Shown piece by piece: positions 17,499-27,832 of a DNA stretch of 64,000 bases; positions within the stretch are counted from its first letter, which is position 1; each line of letters begins with the position of its first letter. The DNA comes from Corynebacterium mycetoides (GTDB lineage Bacteria; Actinomycetota; Actinomycetes; Mycobacteriales; Mycobacteriaceae): NCBI RefSeq assembly GCF_900103625.1, contig NZ_LT629700.1:310001-374000 (forward strand), read 5' to 3'. The position numbers were made by a program, and so were the translations under genes. The notes below the pieces were generated by a model. The model saw nothing but the letters and a program-made list of their open reading frames with translations, made no database searches and had not been told where the DNA came from.

Positions 17499-18428
17499 AT
17501 GCCCACCGATCTGCCCGTCGGCCTGAAGGCCACCGTCAGCGTCCCCGGCTCGTCCGCCAACCTCGGCCCCGGCTTTGACACGCTGGGGCTTGCCGTCGGC
17601 ATCTACGACACCGTCGAGGTGGAGACCATCCCCTCCGGCCTCGAGGTAGAGATCTTCGGCGAGGGTGCCGGAGACCTGCCGCGCGACTCCTCCCATCTCG
17701 TGGTCAAGGCGCTGCGCGCGGGGCTCAAGGCCGCGGATGTGCAGGCGCCGGGGCTGCGCGTGGTGTCCACCAACTCCATCCCGCAGTCGCGCGGCCTCGG
17801 GTCGTCGGCGGCGGCGGCGGTGGCGGGGGTGGTCGCCGCGAACACGCTGGCCGGCGACCCGCTGGACGCTGACACGATCGTGCAGCTGTCCTCTGCGTTC
17901 GAGGGCCACCCCGACAACGCGGCGGCCTCCGTGCTCGGCGGGACGGTGGTGTCCTGGACGGACGTCCCCGTCGACGGTGTGACCGACCCGTCCTACCGCG
18001 CGGTCGGCGTCGAGGTGCACCCGGACATCCGCGCCACCGCGCTGGTGCCCGACTTCCACGCCTCGACGAACGCGGTGCGCCAAGTCCTGCCCAGCCACGT
18101 CACCCACACCGACGCCCGCTTCAACGTCTCCCGCACCGCGGTGATGACGGTGGCCATTCAGCGCCACCCCGAGCTGCTGTGGGAGGGCACGCGCGACCGT
18201 TTGCACCAGCCGTACCGCGCCGACGTCTTGCCGGTGACCGCCGAGTGGGTCAACCACCTGCGCAACCGCGGCTTCGCCGCCTACCTGTCCGGGGCGGGCC
18301 CGACCGTGATGGTGCTTCACACCGATCCGATTCCGGAAAAAATCCTCGACTCGGCCCGCGAGGCGGGGCTGCGGGTTATCGAGCTGGATGTCGCGGGCCC
18401 GGTGAAAGCCTCCCTGAGCCGCGCCTAG
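17499..18428 (+). CDS. thrB: Homoserine kinase
   Basis: 309 residues, GHMP kinase. Start at 17499 is chosen because the fold begins there ([20 protein letters not shown]). ATP-binding motif is [16 protein letters not shown], and the third motif is [14 protein letters not shown]. Phosphorylates homoserine on the way to threonine. Same operon as hom. thrC is not adjacent, as usual in corynebacteria. The gene ends four bases into the convergent acyl-CoA ligase locus. Confidence 0.96.
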   Translation: MPTDLPVGLKATVSVPGSSANLGPGFDTLGLAVGIYDTVEVETIPSGLEVEIFGEGAGDLPRDSSHLVVKALRAGLKAADVQAPGLRVVSTNSIPQSRGLGSSAAAAVAGVVAANTLAGDPLDADTIVQLSSAFEGHPDNAAASVLGGTVVSWTDVPVDGVTDPSYRAVGVEVHPDIRATALVPDFHASTNAVRQVLPSHVTHTDARFNVSRTAVMTVAIQRHPELLWEGTRDRLHQPYRADVLPVTAEWVNHLRNRGFAAYLSGAGPTVMVLHTDPIPEKILDSAREAGLRVIELDVAGPVKASLSRA

Positions 18429-20149
18429 CCGGCGTTGCGGTTGCCCGGGCCAGGCAGCGCGATGATGTCGTAGCGGTCGTTGGCCAGGTGCTTGCGCAGG
18501 TCCTTCTTGTCGAACTTGCCCACCGAGGTCTTGTCGATGGAGCTGACAAACGTCCAGTACTCCGGCGCCATCCAGCGCGGCAGAGACGCCGACAGTTCAC
18601 TGCGCAGCCGCGCCGCGGTCTCCGGCGTGGGGGGAGCGTCTGCGCTGAGCACCGTGATGGCGAGGGGGCGCTCGCCCCATGTGGCGTCGGGGTAGCCGAT
18701 GACCGCGCACTCCACCACCTCCTCGAACGCCATGATGAGGTTTTCCACCTGGGCGGAGTAAATCCACTCGCCGCCGGAGCGGATGACGTCGCGGGCGCGG
18801 TCGTAGAGCGTCATGAAGCCGTCGTTGGTCACGGTGCCCACGTCGCCGGTGCGCAGCCACCCGTCGGCGGTGAACGCCTCGCGGGCGTCGACAACCTGCT
18901 CGCCGCGGTACTCCCCGGCAATCCCGCCCGGCTCCTGAGTTGGGGAGTGGTAGTAGGAGGCCGCGACCATGTTGCCGCGCACCTGGATCTCGCTCTGGGA
19001 GCGGTCGGTCGACGCCATGACCTTGCCGTCGTTGACCACCCGGTACTCGAGCCAGGGGGCGAAACGGCCCTGGGAGACGCGGAACGCCTGGCGGGCCTCG
19101 CCCGAGACGCCTGAGGGCGCGCGTGCGACGGTTCCCACTGTCGACGTCTCCGTCATGCCCCACACGTGCACCACGTCCACGCCGTAGCGCTCCTCCCACG
19201 CCTTGATCAGCGCGGGCGGGGCGGGGGAGCCGCCGACAAAGATCTCGGTCAGGCTCATGCGCTCCGGCGGGTGCGCGGCGTAGTGGATGATCAGCTGGAT
19301 CTACAAAGTGGGTACGCCGTGCGCCACACGCGGGTGCGTCGCGGCGATGAGCTTCGCCAGCGTCGGCGCCGACACGTCCGAATCCGGCAGCACCAGCGGG
19401 GTGCCCACCAGGAACGCGGCGAACGGAACGCCCCAGCTCAGCACGTGATAAATCGGGATCCCGCACAGGAAGGTCTCGCCGTGCGTGATCGCCATCGAGT
19501 CGGTCGCCCTCAGGCTCATCGCCTCCAGCCAGATCGAGCGGTGGGAATAGGCGACGCCCTTCGGCGCCCCCGTCGTGGCGGTGGAATACACCAGGGCAGC
19601 CGCCGTGTTCTCCGGCAGGACGGGCCAGTCGTACACGGTGGAGCGGCCGTCGAGAAGCGACTCGTAGCTGCGCACTTCGATGTGCTCGGGCAGGGACTGT
19701 GCGAGTGAGGCGGGAAAATCCAGGCCGGTAAAGCAAACCGTGGTCACCAGCGGGCAGAGCTCTAAGACGCTGCCCAGCTTGTCGGCGAGCCGCGGGTCGG
19801 CGACAATCACCTTCGCCTCGGAGTGGTTGATCACATAGGCGATCTGGTCCGGCACGAGCTGCACGTTGAGGGGGGTGAACACCGCGCCTTTCGATGCCAC
19901 GGCGAACATCACCTCGAGGTGCTCCGCGCAGTTGTACAGCAGCGTGGCCACCCGCTCATCGCCGGTGACGCCCAAATCATCATGCAGTGCGTGGGCGAAC
20001 GCCGCTGCGCGCGCCCCGACCTCGCCGAACGTAGACTCCTCCACCTCGCCCGAGCGCCAGGTGGTGATGCGGGTGGTGGAGTGGATCGTCTCCCCGTAGG
20101 TGAGGATGCGGGAGACGGAAAAAGGCACTTCCTGCATGGTGGAAAGCAT
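18425..20149 (-). pseudogene. Acyl-CoA synthetase (FadD-like) interrupted by in-frame TAG
   Basis: Read through, this is a 574-codon AMP-forming acyl-CoA ligase in one unbroken frame except for TAG at 19301-19303 (codon 283). Upstream of the stop: P-loop VYSTATTGAPKGVAYSHRS and IPIYHVLSWGVPFAAF. The text stops at HGVPTL and resumes IQLIIHYAAHPPERMSL, where the family has Trp, so TGG to TAG is the likely change. Downstream all motifs are intact: HVWGMTETSTVGT, GWLRTGDVGTVTNDGFMTLYDRARD and the catalytic-lysine end TSVGKFDKKDLRKH. The product would be a truncated N-terminal half without the adenylate-forming C-domain. Recent inactivation is inferred from the otherwise clean frame. Confidence 0.88.
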
Positions 20150-20520
20150 GCGACCCACTCTAGCGCGCCCATATCAGGGGCTGGATCCGCGCCTCGAGCG
20201 GGTCATGGGTTACAATCGCTGGCAAGATCGCCGCTGCACATGCGGACACACCCGGCCACATCTTTGACGGGTAGCGGTCTTCCCCTCGTACACTTCGCCT
20301 CCACAGGTCGCGAGTACACCGTTGAGCTGCTTAATTTGTAGCCAGCACCAACGTCGGGGCACACGCGGGTTACACCCACTTCAAGCGCAGCCCGCGCGAG
20401 ATAAGCACAGATCAAACTGCACACGAAAGCTTCCAGCAGGCGCGCACTCCGCGCGCACGGATCGCGCCGCACCCGATTGCTACGGTGCCGCCCGACCACG
20501 GAAGCGACGAAAGGACATTC
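20150..20520 (+). promoter_or_regulatory. Long rho leader region
   Basis: No gene in this 371-base gap. A -10-like TACAAT lies at 20211-20216 with no clear -35, giving a leader of about 300 nt. Long leaders are known on rho in several bacteria and serve autoregulation by Rho-dependent attenuation. The leader is rich in C and poor in strong hairpins. Function is inferred. Confidence 0.4.
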
Positions 20521-22602
20521 GTGACCGAAACAGGTAACGCCGCCCAGGGTCGGCCGGACCTCGCCTCCCTCAAGCTCCCCGAGCTGCGCAAGATGGCCGC
20601 GGAGATGGGGTTGAAGGGCATCTCCGGACTGCGCAAGGGCGACCTGATCCAGGCTATTACCACTGGTGAGCTGCCACCTCGGGCAGCGGCGGCCGAGGGA
20701 GAGACGAGCGCGCCGCGCCGCCGCGCCACCCGCCGTTCGGACGCTGCCTCCGCACAGGAATCGGCGCAGGAATCGGCCGAGGAATCGGCGCAGGGCCGCG
20801 GCCAGGATGACGGTACCTCCTCCGCGCCGGACACGGCCGACGTGTCCATGAAGTCGGACAAGGAAACCGGCGGCGCACCCGAGAGTTCGAGTGATGAACA
20901 GCGTGATGAGCAGCGCTACGAGTCCCGCTCGGCCGCCCGCCGCGCGCGCCGCAACCGCGCGCGCAACAGCAGCTCCGACGGCTCGGGGGACAGCGGGGAC
21001 AATGGGGCCAACGGGGCCAACGTGGACGCCGCCCCGCGTTCGGGAAACCAGGGCGAGCCTGAGAATACCCAGAACACAGAGCGCACCGGCGAGGACCGCA
21101 CCGGCAACAACGAGCAGCGCGGCAACCGGAACAACGGTGACAAGCGGGACAACCGGGACAACCGGGATAACCTGGACAACCGGGATAACGACGACAACGG
21201 CGACAACCGAGACAACGGCGGCAACAGGGACAACCGGGACAGCGACGACCACGGCGACAACCGCCGCGGGCGCCGCAACCGGCGCAACCGGAACCGCAAC
21301 GGCCGCGACAACAACCGCGATAACCGTGACAACAACCGCGACAACAACCGCGGCGGCCGTGACAACAACCGCGACAACAACCGGGACAACAACCGGGACA
21401 ACAACCAGAACCAGGACCTCAACCCGGAGGACCTGCAGGAAGTCGCCGGGATTGTCGACGTGGTGGACAACAACACCGCCTTCATCCGCACCACGGGCTA
21501 CCGCGCCAACCAGGCCGACGTGTTCGTCCACAACCGGCTCGTGCGGCAAAACGGCCTGCGTTCCGGCGACGCCGTGATTGGCCAGGTCCGTGCCAACGGC
21601 CAGAGCCACTCCCACGGCAACGGACGCAACCGCCAGCGCTACAACCAGCTTGTGCGCGTCGATTCCGTCAACGCCATGAGCCCGGAGAACGCGAAGCAGC
21701 GCAAGGAGTTCCACAAGCTCACCCCGCTGTACCCGAACCAGCGCCTGCGTTTAGAGACGGAGCCGAACATCCTGACCACGCGCGTGATCGACCTGGTCAT
21801 GCCGCTGGGTAAGGGCCAGCGCGCGCTGATCGTCTCCCCGCCCAAGGCCGGCAAGACGACGATTCTGCAGAACATCGCGAACGCGATTGCCACGAACAAC
21901 CCGGAGTGCTACCTCATGGTCGTGCTTGTCGACGAGCGCCCCGAGGAAGTCACCGACATGCAGCGCTCGGTTAAGGGCGAGGTGATTTCCTCGACGTTCG
22001 ACCGCCCGCCGTCAGAGCACACCGCCGTGGCGGAGCTGGCGATCGAGCGCGCGAAGCGCCTGGTGGAGATGGGCCAGGACGTCGTGGTCCTGCTCGACTC
22101 GATCACCCGCCTGGGCCGCGCGTACAACAACTCCTCGCCGGCGTCGGGGCGCATCCTCTCCGGCGGCGTGGACTCCAACGCGCTGTACCCGCCGAAGCGC
22201 TTCCTGGGCGCCGCCCGCAACATTGAGGAAGGCGGCTCGCTGACGATCATCGCCACCGCCATGGTGGAGACCGGCTCGGCCGGCGACACCGTGATCTTCG
22301 AGGAGTTCAAGGGCACCGGCAACGCCGAGCTCAAGCTCGACCGCAAGATCGCGGAGCGCCGCGTGTTCCCGGCCGTGGACGTCAACCCCTCGGGCACCCG
22401 CAAGGACGAGCTGCTGCTCGCGCCGGAGGAGGCCCGCATCATGCACAAGCTGCGCCGCATCCTGTCCGCGCTCGATCCGCAGCAGTCCATTGACATGCTG
22501 ATCAAGCAGCTGAAGAAGACGAAGTCGAACGGCGAGTTCCTCATGGGTGTCGCGCAGTCGGCCCCGATGGCGGCCGATCAGTCCGAGGAGGAGTACCTCT
22601 GA
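20521..22602 (+). CDS. rho: Transcription termination factor Rho with long disordered Asn/Asp/Arg insert
   Basis: 693 residues; GTG start at 20521 with GAAAGGA upstream. The N-terminal helical bundle ([18 protein letters not shown]) is followed by a charged linker and a low-complexity tract at about residues 200-297 made of DNR and DNNR repeats. The OB RNA-binding domain ([19 protein letters not shown]) and RecA-like motor follow: Walker [10 protein letters not shown], Walker [18 protein letters not shown], and the R-loop region [19 protein letters not shown]. Rho is the hexameric helicase that ends transcription. The insert is far larger than in E. coli Rho; actinobacterial Rho proteins carry such inserts, which bind RNA. 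Its stop overlaps the prfA start (TGATG). Confidence 0.97.
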   Translation: MTETGNAAQGRPDLASLKLPELRKMAAEMGLKGISGLRKGDLIQAITTGELPPRAAAAEGETSAPRRRATRRSDAASAQESAQESAEESAQGRGQDDGTSSAPDTADVSMKSDKETGGAPESSSDEQRDEQRYESRSAARRARRNRARNSSSDGSGDSGDNGANGANVDAAPRSGNQGEPENTQNTERTGEDRTGNNEQRGNRNNGDKRDNRDNRDNLDNRDNDDNGDNRDNGGNRDNRDSDDHGDNRRGRRNRRNRNRNGRDNNRDNRDNNRDNNRGGRDNNRDNNRDNNRDNNQNQDLNPEDLQEVAGIVDVVDNNTAFIRTTGYRANQADVFVHNRLVRQNGLRSGDAVIGQVRANGQSHSHGNGRNRQRYNQLVRVDSVNAMSPENAKQRKEFHKLTPLYPNQRLRLETEPNILTTRVIDLVMPLGKGQRALIVSPPKAGKTTILQNIANAIATNNPECYLMVVLVDERPEEVTDMQRSVKGEVISSTFDRPPSEHTAVAELAIERAKRLVEMGQDVVVLLDSITRLGRAYNNSSPASGRILSGGVDSNALYPPKRFLGAARNIEEGGSLTIIATAMVETGSAGDTVIFEEFKGTGNAELKLDRKIAERRVFPAVDVNPSGTRKDELLLAPEEARIMHKLRRILSALDPQQSIDMLIKQLKKTKSNGEFLMGVAQSAPMAADQSEEEYL
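21118..21412 (+). repeat. In-gene tandem repeat coding for DNR/DNNR units
   Basis: Nine- and twelve-base units (gacaaccgg, gacaacaaccgc) repeat with drift inside rho. Every unit keeps the frame, so copy number can change without breaking the gene. Confidence 0.85.
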
Positions 22603-23675
22603 TGGCGGGCGATGTTTCGATCGTTGACGACTACGTCTCCGAGTACGAGGGCATCCAGGCCCAGATGGGCGACCCGGATGTGGCCGGCGACGCGGAGCAG
22701 TTCCGCAAGTTGTCGAAGCGCTACGCCGAGCTCCAGCCCATCATCAACGTGTACAACCAGCTCAGCGAGGTCCGAGAGAACTACGAGGCGGCCTCCGAGA
22801 TGGCGCACGAGGACAAGGAGTTCGCCGAGGAGGCGGCCCGCCTCGAGGGTGACATTGCGCGCCTGGAGGAGGAGCTGGCGGACCTGCTCGCCCCGCGCGA
22901 CGAGCACGACGGCGATGACATCATCATGGAGATCAAGGCCGGCGCCGGCGGCGAGGAGGCGGCACTGTTCGCGGGCGACCTCGCGCGCATGTACCAGAAG
23001 TACTGCGAGAAGCACGGCCTGACCTGGGAGGTCCTGGACATCGCCGAGTCGGATCTCGGCGGCGCGAAGGACATGACGGTGGCGGTGAAGTCCAAGACGC
23101 CGTCGCGCGACGGCGCGTGGTCCAAGCTGAAGTTCGAGGGCGGGGTCCACCGCGTCCAGCGCGTGCCCGTCACGGAGTCGCAGGGCCGCATCCAGACCTC
23201 GGCGGCGGGCGTGTACGTCTTCCCTGAGGCCGAGGAGGTCGCGTCCGTGGACATCGACGAGAAGGACTTGCGTATCGACGTCTACCGCTCCTCCGGCAAG
23301 GGCGGCCAGGGCGTCAACACCACCGACTCCGCGGTGCGCATCACGCACCTGCCGACAAATATCGTTGTGACCTGCCAGAACGAGCGCTCCCAGATCCAGA
23401 ACCGCGCGCGTGCGATGCAGGTGCTCCAGGCCCGCCTGGACCAGCTGGAGCGCGAAAAGGCGGAGGCCGAGGCGGCCGAGGGTCGCGCGTCCCAGGTGCG
23501 CACGATGGACCGCTCCGAGCGCATCCGCACGTACAACTGGCCAGAGAACCGCATCTCGGACCACCGGATCAACTACAAGTCGAACAACCTCGACTCGGTG
23601 CTCGACGGCAACATGGACGACCTCATCGCCGCCCTGCAGAAGCACGAGCGCCAGGAGCGCCTTGAGGCCGAATAA
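22602..23675 (+). CDS. prfA: Peptide chain release factor 1
   Basis: 357 residues. The GGQ catalytic motif lies in [20 protein letters not shown], with the usual N-terminal coiled domain and codon-recognition domain. RF1 ends translation at UAA and UAG, so the in-frame TAG codons found elsewhere in this window would be read as stops. ATG overlaps the rho stop. The downstream prmC, which methylates the GGQ glutamine, overlaps its 3' end by 14 bases. Confidence 0.97.
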   Translation: MAGDVSIVDDYVSEYEGIQAQMGDPDVAGDAEQFRKLSKRYAELQPIINVYNQLSEVRENYEAASEMAHEDKEFAEEAARLEGDIARLEEELADLLAPRDEHDGDDIIMEIKAGAGGEEAALFAGDLARMYQKYCEKHGLTWEVLDIAESDLGGAKDMTVAVKSKTPSRDGAWSKLKFEGGVHRVQRVPVTESQGRIQTSAAGVYVFPEAEEVASVDIDEKDLRIDVYRSSGKGGQGVNTTDSAVRITHLPTNIVVTCQNERSQIQNRARAMQVLQARLDQLEREKAEAEAAEGRASQVRTMDRSERIRTYNWPENRISDHRINYKSNNLDSVLDGNMDDLIAALQKHERQERLEAE

Positions 23676-24513
23676 GACCCGGCACCTTGTCGCCCGCGCC
23701 GCCGAGATTCTCCGCGACGCGGGCGTCGACACGCCCGAGGTCGACGCCCGCGAGCTGGCGGCTTTTCTTCTCGACGTCGCGCCGCTCGCCGTCTTCGCCA
23801 CCGATCCGCCGGAGGGTTTCGAGGCCGATTACGCCGCGGCCGTCGCCCGACGTGCCACCCGCGAGCCGCTGCAGCACATCACCGGCGCAGCCTATTTCGG
23901 CCCGCTCGAGCTGTCGGTGGGCCCGGGGGTGTTCGTGCCGCGCCCCGAGACGGAGGTTCTCGCGGATTGGGCGGTGCGCGTGCTCGAGGGCGTCGACAAG
24001 CCCATCGTGGTTGATCTGGGGACCGGGTCGGGGGCACTCGCCATCTTCATCGCGCACGCGCGTGCCGACGCCTCCGTGACCGCCGTCGACCTGTCACCCG
24101 CCGCGCGCCGGTACGCGGCGTCCAACGCCGTGCGCAACGGCGTGGGTCTCACGGTGGTCGAAGGCGACATGACCGACCCCGGCCTGCTGGCGCACCTGTC
24201 GGGGACCGTGAACCTCGTGGTGGCCAATCCGCCGTATGTGCCCGAAACGCCGGACCTGAGTCCGGAGGTGTACTTCGACCCGCACGAGGCAGTGTTCTCC
24301 GGGGCGGACGGGATGGAAGCGATCCGCGGGCTCGTGCCCGTTGCCGCGCGCCTCCTGGCTCCCGGGGGCCGTCTCGGCATCGAGCACGACGACTCCACCT
24401 CGCGTGCTGTGGCGGACGAGGTTCGCGCGCACGGGGCTTTTGGCCCGCCGGATGTGCTCGACGACCTCACCGGCAGGGCGCGGTTTGTCACCGCGAGTAA
24501 AGTGAACCGGTAA
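23662..24513 (+). CDS. prmC: Release factor glutamine methyltransferase (PrmC/HemK)
   Basis: 283 residues from TTG at 23662, the only start near the conserved N-terminus, preceded by AGGAG. Methylates the Gln of GGQ in release factors using SAM. Substrate-binding helical N-domain contains [13 protein letters not shown]. The catalytic domain has [16 protein letters not shown] (SAM site) and the NPPY motif in [10 protein letters not shown]. Placement right after prfA fits its job. Confidence 0.94.
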   Translation: MRPNKTRHLVARAAEILRDAGVDTPEVDARELAAFLLDVAPLAVFATDPPEGFEADYAAAVARRATREPLQHITGAAYFGPLELSVGPGVFVPRPETEVLADWAVRVLEGVDKPIVVDLGTGSGALAIFIAHARADASVTAVDLSPAARRYAASNAVRNGVGLTVVEGDMTDPGLLAHLSGTVNLVVANPPYVPETPDLSPEVYFDPHEAVFSGADGMEAIRGLVPVAARLLAPGGRLGIEHDDSTSRAVADEVRAHGAFGPPDVLDDLTGRARFVTASKVNR

Positions 24514-24549
24514 CCGCGCCCGGTATCGTGCTCGAAGTTAAGGAGATTC

Positions 24550-25209
24550 ATGGCCAGCACAACGTATGACTGCCTCGCCGACGAGGGTCGAGCAGAAGGA
24601 ATCGCAGCCGCCGTCGACGCCATCCGCGCCGGCCAGTGCGTCGTGCTGCCCACCGACACCGTCTACGGCATCGGCTGCGACGCCTTCAACAACGACGCTG
24701 TGGCCAAGCTACTGGCCACCAAGCGCCGGGGCCCCGACATGCCGGTTCCCGTGCTCGTCGGGTCGTGGAGCACCATCCAGGGGCTTGTCCGCGAGTTCTC
24801 CGACACCGCGAAGACGCTCGTGGAGGCCTTTTGGCCCGGCGGGCTGTCGATCGTGGTGCCCGAGGCGCCGTCGCTGCCGTGGAACCTCGGCGACACCCGC
24901 GGCACCGTGTTGCTGCGCATGCCGAACCAGCCGTTGGCCATCGAGCTGCTGCGCGAAGTCGGGCCGATGGCGGTGTCGTCCGCGAACCTGACCGGCCACG
25001 AGCCCCCGGTGACAACCTCGGCCGCCCGGCAGCAGTTCGGCAACGCCGTCCCCATCTACCTGGACGGGGGCAGGGCGACGGTGGGGGAGCCGTCGACCAT
25101 CATCGACATCTCCGGACCGGCTCCCGTGATCCTGCGCGAGGGCGCAGTCCCCGCCGAGCGCATCGGTGAAGTCCTCGGACTTGACGCGGAGAGCTTGCGG
25201 AGGAAGTAG
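24550..25209 (+). CDS. L-threonylcarbamoyladenylate synthase (TsaC/Sua5/YrdC)
   Basis: 219 residues. YrdC fold with AIRAGQCVVLPTDTVYGIGCDA near the N-terminus, KRRGPDMPVPVLV, a second basic region and SSANLTGHEPPVTTSA. Makes threonylcarbamoyl-AMP from threonine, bicarbonate and ATP for the t6A37 modification of ANN-reading tRNAs. No extra Sua5 domain is seen, so it is TsaC length. AAGGAGATTC precedes the ATG. Its stop abuts the ATG of wecA. Confidence 0.93.
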   Translation: MASTTYDCLADEGRAEGIAAAVDAIRAGQCVVLPTDTVYGIGCDAFNNDAVAKLLATKRRGPDMPVPVLVGSWSTIQGLVREFSDTAKTLVEAFWPGGLSIVVPEAPSLPWNLGDTRGTVLLRMPNQPLAIELLREVGPMAVSSANLTGHEPPVTTSAARQQFGNAVPIYLDGGRATVGEPSTIIDISGPAPVILREGAVPAERIGEVLGLDAESLRRK

Positions 25210-26352
25210 ATGTCGGGAGCGGGTGTGCCGCTGCGCGAGCTGGGGCTGGTGCTGCTCGTCGCGGCCGCGATCACGTACCTCTCCACCGGCCTGGTGCGCT
25301 CACTGCTCGTGCGCACGGGGCGCGTGGCGGAGATCCGCCAGCGCGACGTGCACACCCAGCCCACGCCGTCGCTCGGCGGGGTCGCGATGTTCACCGGCTT
25401 CGGCTCCGCAGTCTTCCTGGCCCAGCAGCTGCCGGCGCTCACGCGCGGCTTCGCCCCCGTCACCCCGGAGATGACGGCGGTGGTGGCCGGCGCGTTCGCC
25501 ATCGTCGTGGCGGGGGTGATCGATGACCTCTACGAGCTCGGCGCGATGACCAAGCTCATTGCCCAGTTCTTCGCGGCCACCCTCATGAGCCTGCTCGGCC
25601 TGGTGTTCACCGTGTTCTACCTGCCCGGCGGGGGAGGCACGACGCTCATCTTCGACCAGGTGCAGGGGGTGGTGGTCAGCTCGGTGTTCACGGTGCTGCT
25701 CATCAACGCGATCAACTTCGTCGACGGCATCGATGGCCTCGCCGCCGGGCTGGGGATGATTGCCGGAGGGGCGATTCTGCTGTTTTCCCTCACGGTCCTG
25801 CACGACCAGGGCGGGGCCGTTTCCGCCTACCCGCCCGCGATTATCTGCGCGGCGCTGGTGGGGATCTGCGGCGGCTTCTTGCCGCACAACTTCGAACCCG
25901 CCCGCATTTTCATGGGGGATTCCGGGGCGATGCTCATCGGGCTTCTGCTCGCGGCGGCCTCCATCTCCGCCTCCGGCAAGATCAACATGTCCCTCTACGG
26001 GGCGGCTGATTTCGTGGCGCTGATCAGCCCGATCGTCGTGGTGCTGGCGGCGGTCGCGCTCCCGGTGCTCGATCTCATCTGGGCGGTGGTGCGGCGCACC
26101 GCGCGCGGACAGAGCCCGTTCGCCGCCGACGCCGGGCACATCCACCACCGCCTGCTGCGGTTGGGGCACACGCACCGCCGCACCGTGCTCGTGCTCTACC
26201 TGTGGGTCTCCGCCGTCGCCTTCGGCGCGGTGAGTTTTTCCATCTTCCCCGTGACCTGGGCTGCCGGGTTCACCGTCGTGGCCCTCGTCGGGGCGGCGGC
26301 GCTCACGGCGGTGCCGCTGGTGAGAGGCACGATCGGACCCGGGGCGCACTAG
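25210..26352 (+). CDS. wecA: Undecaprenyl(decaprenyl)-phosphate GlcNAc-1-phosphate transferase
   Basis: 380 residues, about ten or eleven membrane spans, MraY/WecA (Rfe) family. Conserved loops: RDVHTQPTPSLGGVAMF, IVVAGVIDDLYEL, NAINFVDGIDGLAAG (catalytic Asp cluster), ARIFMGDSGAMLIG and the His loop AGHIHHRLLRLGHTHRR that separates WecA from MraY. Transfers GlcNAc-1-P to polyprenyl phosphate; in mycolic-acid bacteria this begins the linker between peptidoglycan and arabinogalactan. The same position before the atp genes is known in mycobacteria. Confidence 0.92.
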   Translation: MSGAGVPLRELGLVLLVAAAITYLSTGLVRSLLVRTGRVAEIRQRDVHTQPTPSLGGVAMFTGFGSAVFLAQQLPALTRGFAPVTPEMTAVVAGAFAIVVAGVIDDLYELGAMTKLIAQFFAATLMSLLGLVFTVFYLPGGGGTTLIFDQVQGVVVSSVFTVLLINAINFVDGIDGLAAGLGMIAGGAILLFSLTVLHDQGGAVSAYPPAIICAALVGICGGFLPHNFEPARIFMGDSGAMLIGLLLAAASISASGKINMSLYGAADFVALISPIVVVLAAVALPVLDLIWAVVRRTARGQSPFAADAGHIHHRLLRLGHTHRRTVLVLYLWVSAVAFGAVSFSIFPVTWAAGFTVVALVGAAALTAVPLVRGTIGPGAH

Positions 26353-26364
26353 CGCGGACGCAGC

Positions 26365-26399
26365 AGCGCGGGCAGGGAATCAGTGTCCCTGCCCGCGCT
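26365..26399. terminator. Terminator hairpin after wecA
   Basis: A perfect 14-bp stem (AGCGCGGGCAGGGA / TCCCTGCCCGCGCT) with loop ATCAGTG, between the convergent wecA and NAD(P)-binding genes. No T-run follows. Confidence 0.75.
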
Positions 26400-26441
26400 G
26401 AGTACGAGCCGAGTACTAGCTATTTACTAAAAGAGTGTTCC

Positions 26442-27113
26442 TTAGGAGAGGAACAGATCCTCGACCGGAGTCTCACCGTCGTTAAACTCGAAGACCCTGT
26501 TCAGCCGGGCGGCTCCACCTGCGGGGCCATGCTCGACGGCCGCAGCAATCATCGCGGCGACGTTGCCGCGGCTCGTCTCCTCAGCGGAGTTCGACGTAAC
26601 GTCCACCTTGCCCGTGCCCTCGTCATCGTTCAACGTGCTGGGGCGCAGCAGCGTGTAGCTCAGCACGGAATTCTCCAGGTGGGCGTCCGCCTCGGACTTC
26701 GCCTCCGCGTAGGTGTAGAGCGCGTGGTCCTCGGACAATCCGTGGTTGGGGCCGGCGCCGAAGAAGGAGACCATCACGTAATGGCGGACACCCGCCTCGA
26801 CGGCGGCATCCATGGAGCGGATCGCCGCGTCGCGGTCCACCGCCATCGTGCGCTTGGGGTCGCCCCCGCCCGCACCCGCGGACCACACGAGCGTGTCGAC
26901 GCCGCGGGAGCGCAGCAGCCCCTCAATGTCCGACTGCTCGGCTGCCTCGATATCAAACACCACCGGGGTGGCGCCGTCCGCCTCGACGTCGCTTGCGTGG
27001 TCGGGGTTGCGGATGATGCCGACAACCTCGATGCCCTGCTTGGCGATCCTCGGGATGGCGAGACGGGCGACCTTGCCGTGGGCGCCGATAACAGCGACAG
27101 TGCCGGCGGGCAC
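26442..27113 (-). CDS. NAD(P)-binding (NmrA/SDR-like) protein with abnormal start region
   Basis: 223 residues if GTG 27113 is the start. Rossmann entry TVAVIGAHGKVARLAIPRIAKQG, then RNPDHASDVEADGATPVVFDIE, VRHYVMVSFFGAG and SYTLLRPSTL, typical of short atypical SDRs that act as oxidoreductases or NAD(P)H sensors. The GTG has no good Shine-Dalgarno. Sixteen codons upstream in frame, an ideal AGGAGG (27172-27167) is followed at five bases by ATA (27161-27159) and then TTPNNEVV, which looks like an ATG turned into ATA. The protein may therefore be made from ATA, made from the weak GTG, or not made. Confidence 0.75.
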   Translation of the reverse strand: MPAGTVAVIGAHGKVARLAIPRIAKQGIEVVGIIRNPDHASDVEADGATPVVFDIEAAEQSDIEGLLRSRGVDTLVWSAGAGGGDPKRTMAVDRDAAIRSMDAAVEAGVRHYVMVSFFGAGPNHGLSEDHALYTYAEAKSEADAHLENSVLSYTLLRPSTLNDDEGTGKVDVTSNSAEETSRGNVAAMIAAAVEHGPAGGAARLNRVFEFNDGETPVEDLFLS

Positions 27114-27316
27114 AGTCTGATTCGTGTTTTCCGGAACAACTTCATTATTTGGCGTAGTTATAACGTCCTCCTGTCTCGTGTTTACGTTGTGCCAGCCAGG
27201 GTAGGCCTCGTTGTGGACGCGTGCAACGATGCTCCCGAGTGCTAGACAGTGCTCGCCAGTGCTCGTCAGTACTCGTGGTTCCTCATCACAGGGGCCCGGC
27301 GGTAAGGTGTGCGACT

Positions 27317-27832
27317 GTGAACACTTCCTCGAACCCTTCCTCGCGGGACGACGCGCGGGATGACGACGGACGCGGCGCCACGGGGGCGTCGACAAGCGGC
27401 GGCGAGCTGGTGGCCGCCGACACCACCGACTTCGACGACCCGCGCCGCCCCCTGATCCGGGCGCTGCGCCTCGGCGGCTGGATCTTGGTGGGCCTGACGG
27501 TGGTCTCGCTGATGGGGTGGGGGGCCGCGCGCGGTCTTCCGGGGCTGTGGGCGGTCCTGCTCGGCGCGGTTATCGGCGGGGGGTTCGTGCTCCTGACAGC
27601 CGCCTCGGTGCTGGCGACGTCGGGCACCTCGCCGTCGACGACCATGGCGATCGTGCTGGGCGGGTGGCTGGTCAAGATGGTGATCTTGATCATCGTCCTG
27701 CTGCTCATCCGCGACATGCAGTTCTACGACCACACGGCCTTCGGCGTCACCGCGATCCTCGCGCTCGTGGTCGTGCTCGCCGCGGAGGCGTGGGGCGTGA
27801 TCACCTCGCGTGTGAGCTACATCGGCGGCTGA
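27317..27832 (+). CDS. atpI: AtpI-like membrane protein
   Basis: 171 residues from GTG 27317, which is eight bases after a TAAGGT box. Disordered acidic N-terminus, then four hydrophobic segments beginning LRLGGWILVGLTVVSLMGW and ending AAEAWGVITSRVSYIGG. Weakly conserved small membrane proteins at this position, just before atpB, are called AtpI. AtpI is thought to help assemble the c-ring or supply Mg2+. Assigned mainly from position and hydrophobic pattern. Confidence 0.75.
   Translation: MNTSSNPSSRDDARDDDGRGATGASTSGGELVAADTTDFDDPRRPLIRALRLGGWILVGLTVVSLMGWGAARGLPGLWAVLLGAVIGGGFVLLTAASVLATSGTSPSTTMAIVLGGWLVKMVILIIVLLLIRDMQFYDHTAFGVTAILALVVVLAAEAWGVITSRVSYIGG

Noticed and set aside
21118..21412. 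Regular repeats suggesting a CRISPR-like array
   Set aside because: Units are 9 and 12 bases without spacers and encode an in-frame part of Rho.
26774..27145. Minus-strand frame starting at ATG 27145 inside the NAD(P)-binding locus
   Set aside because: It is out of frame with the clear Rossmann domain and has no protein-like features.
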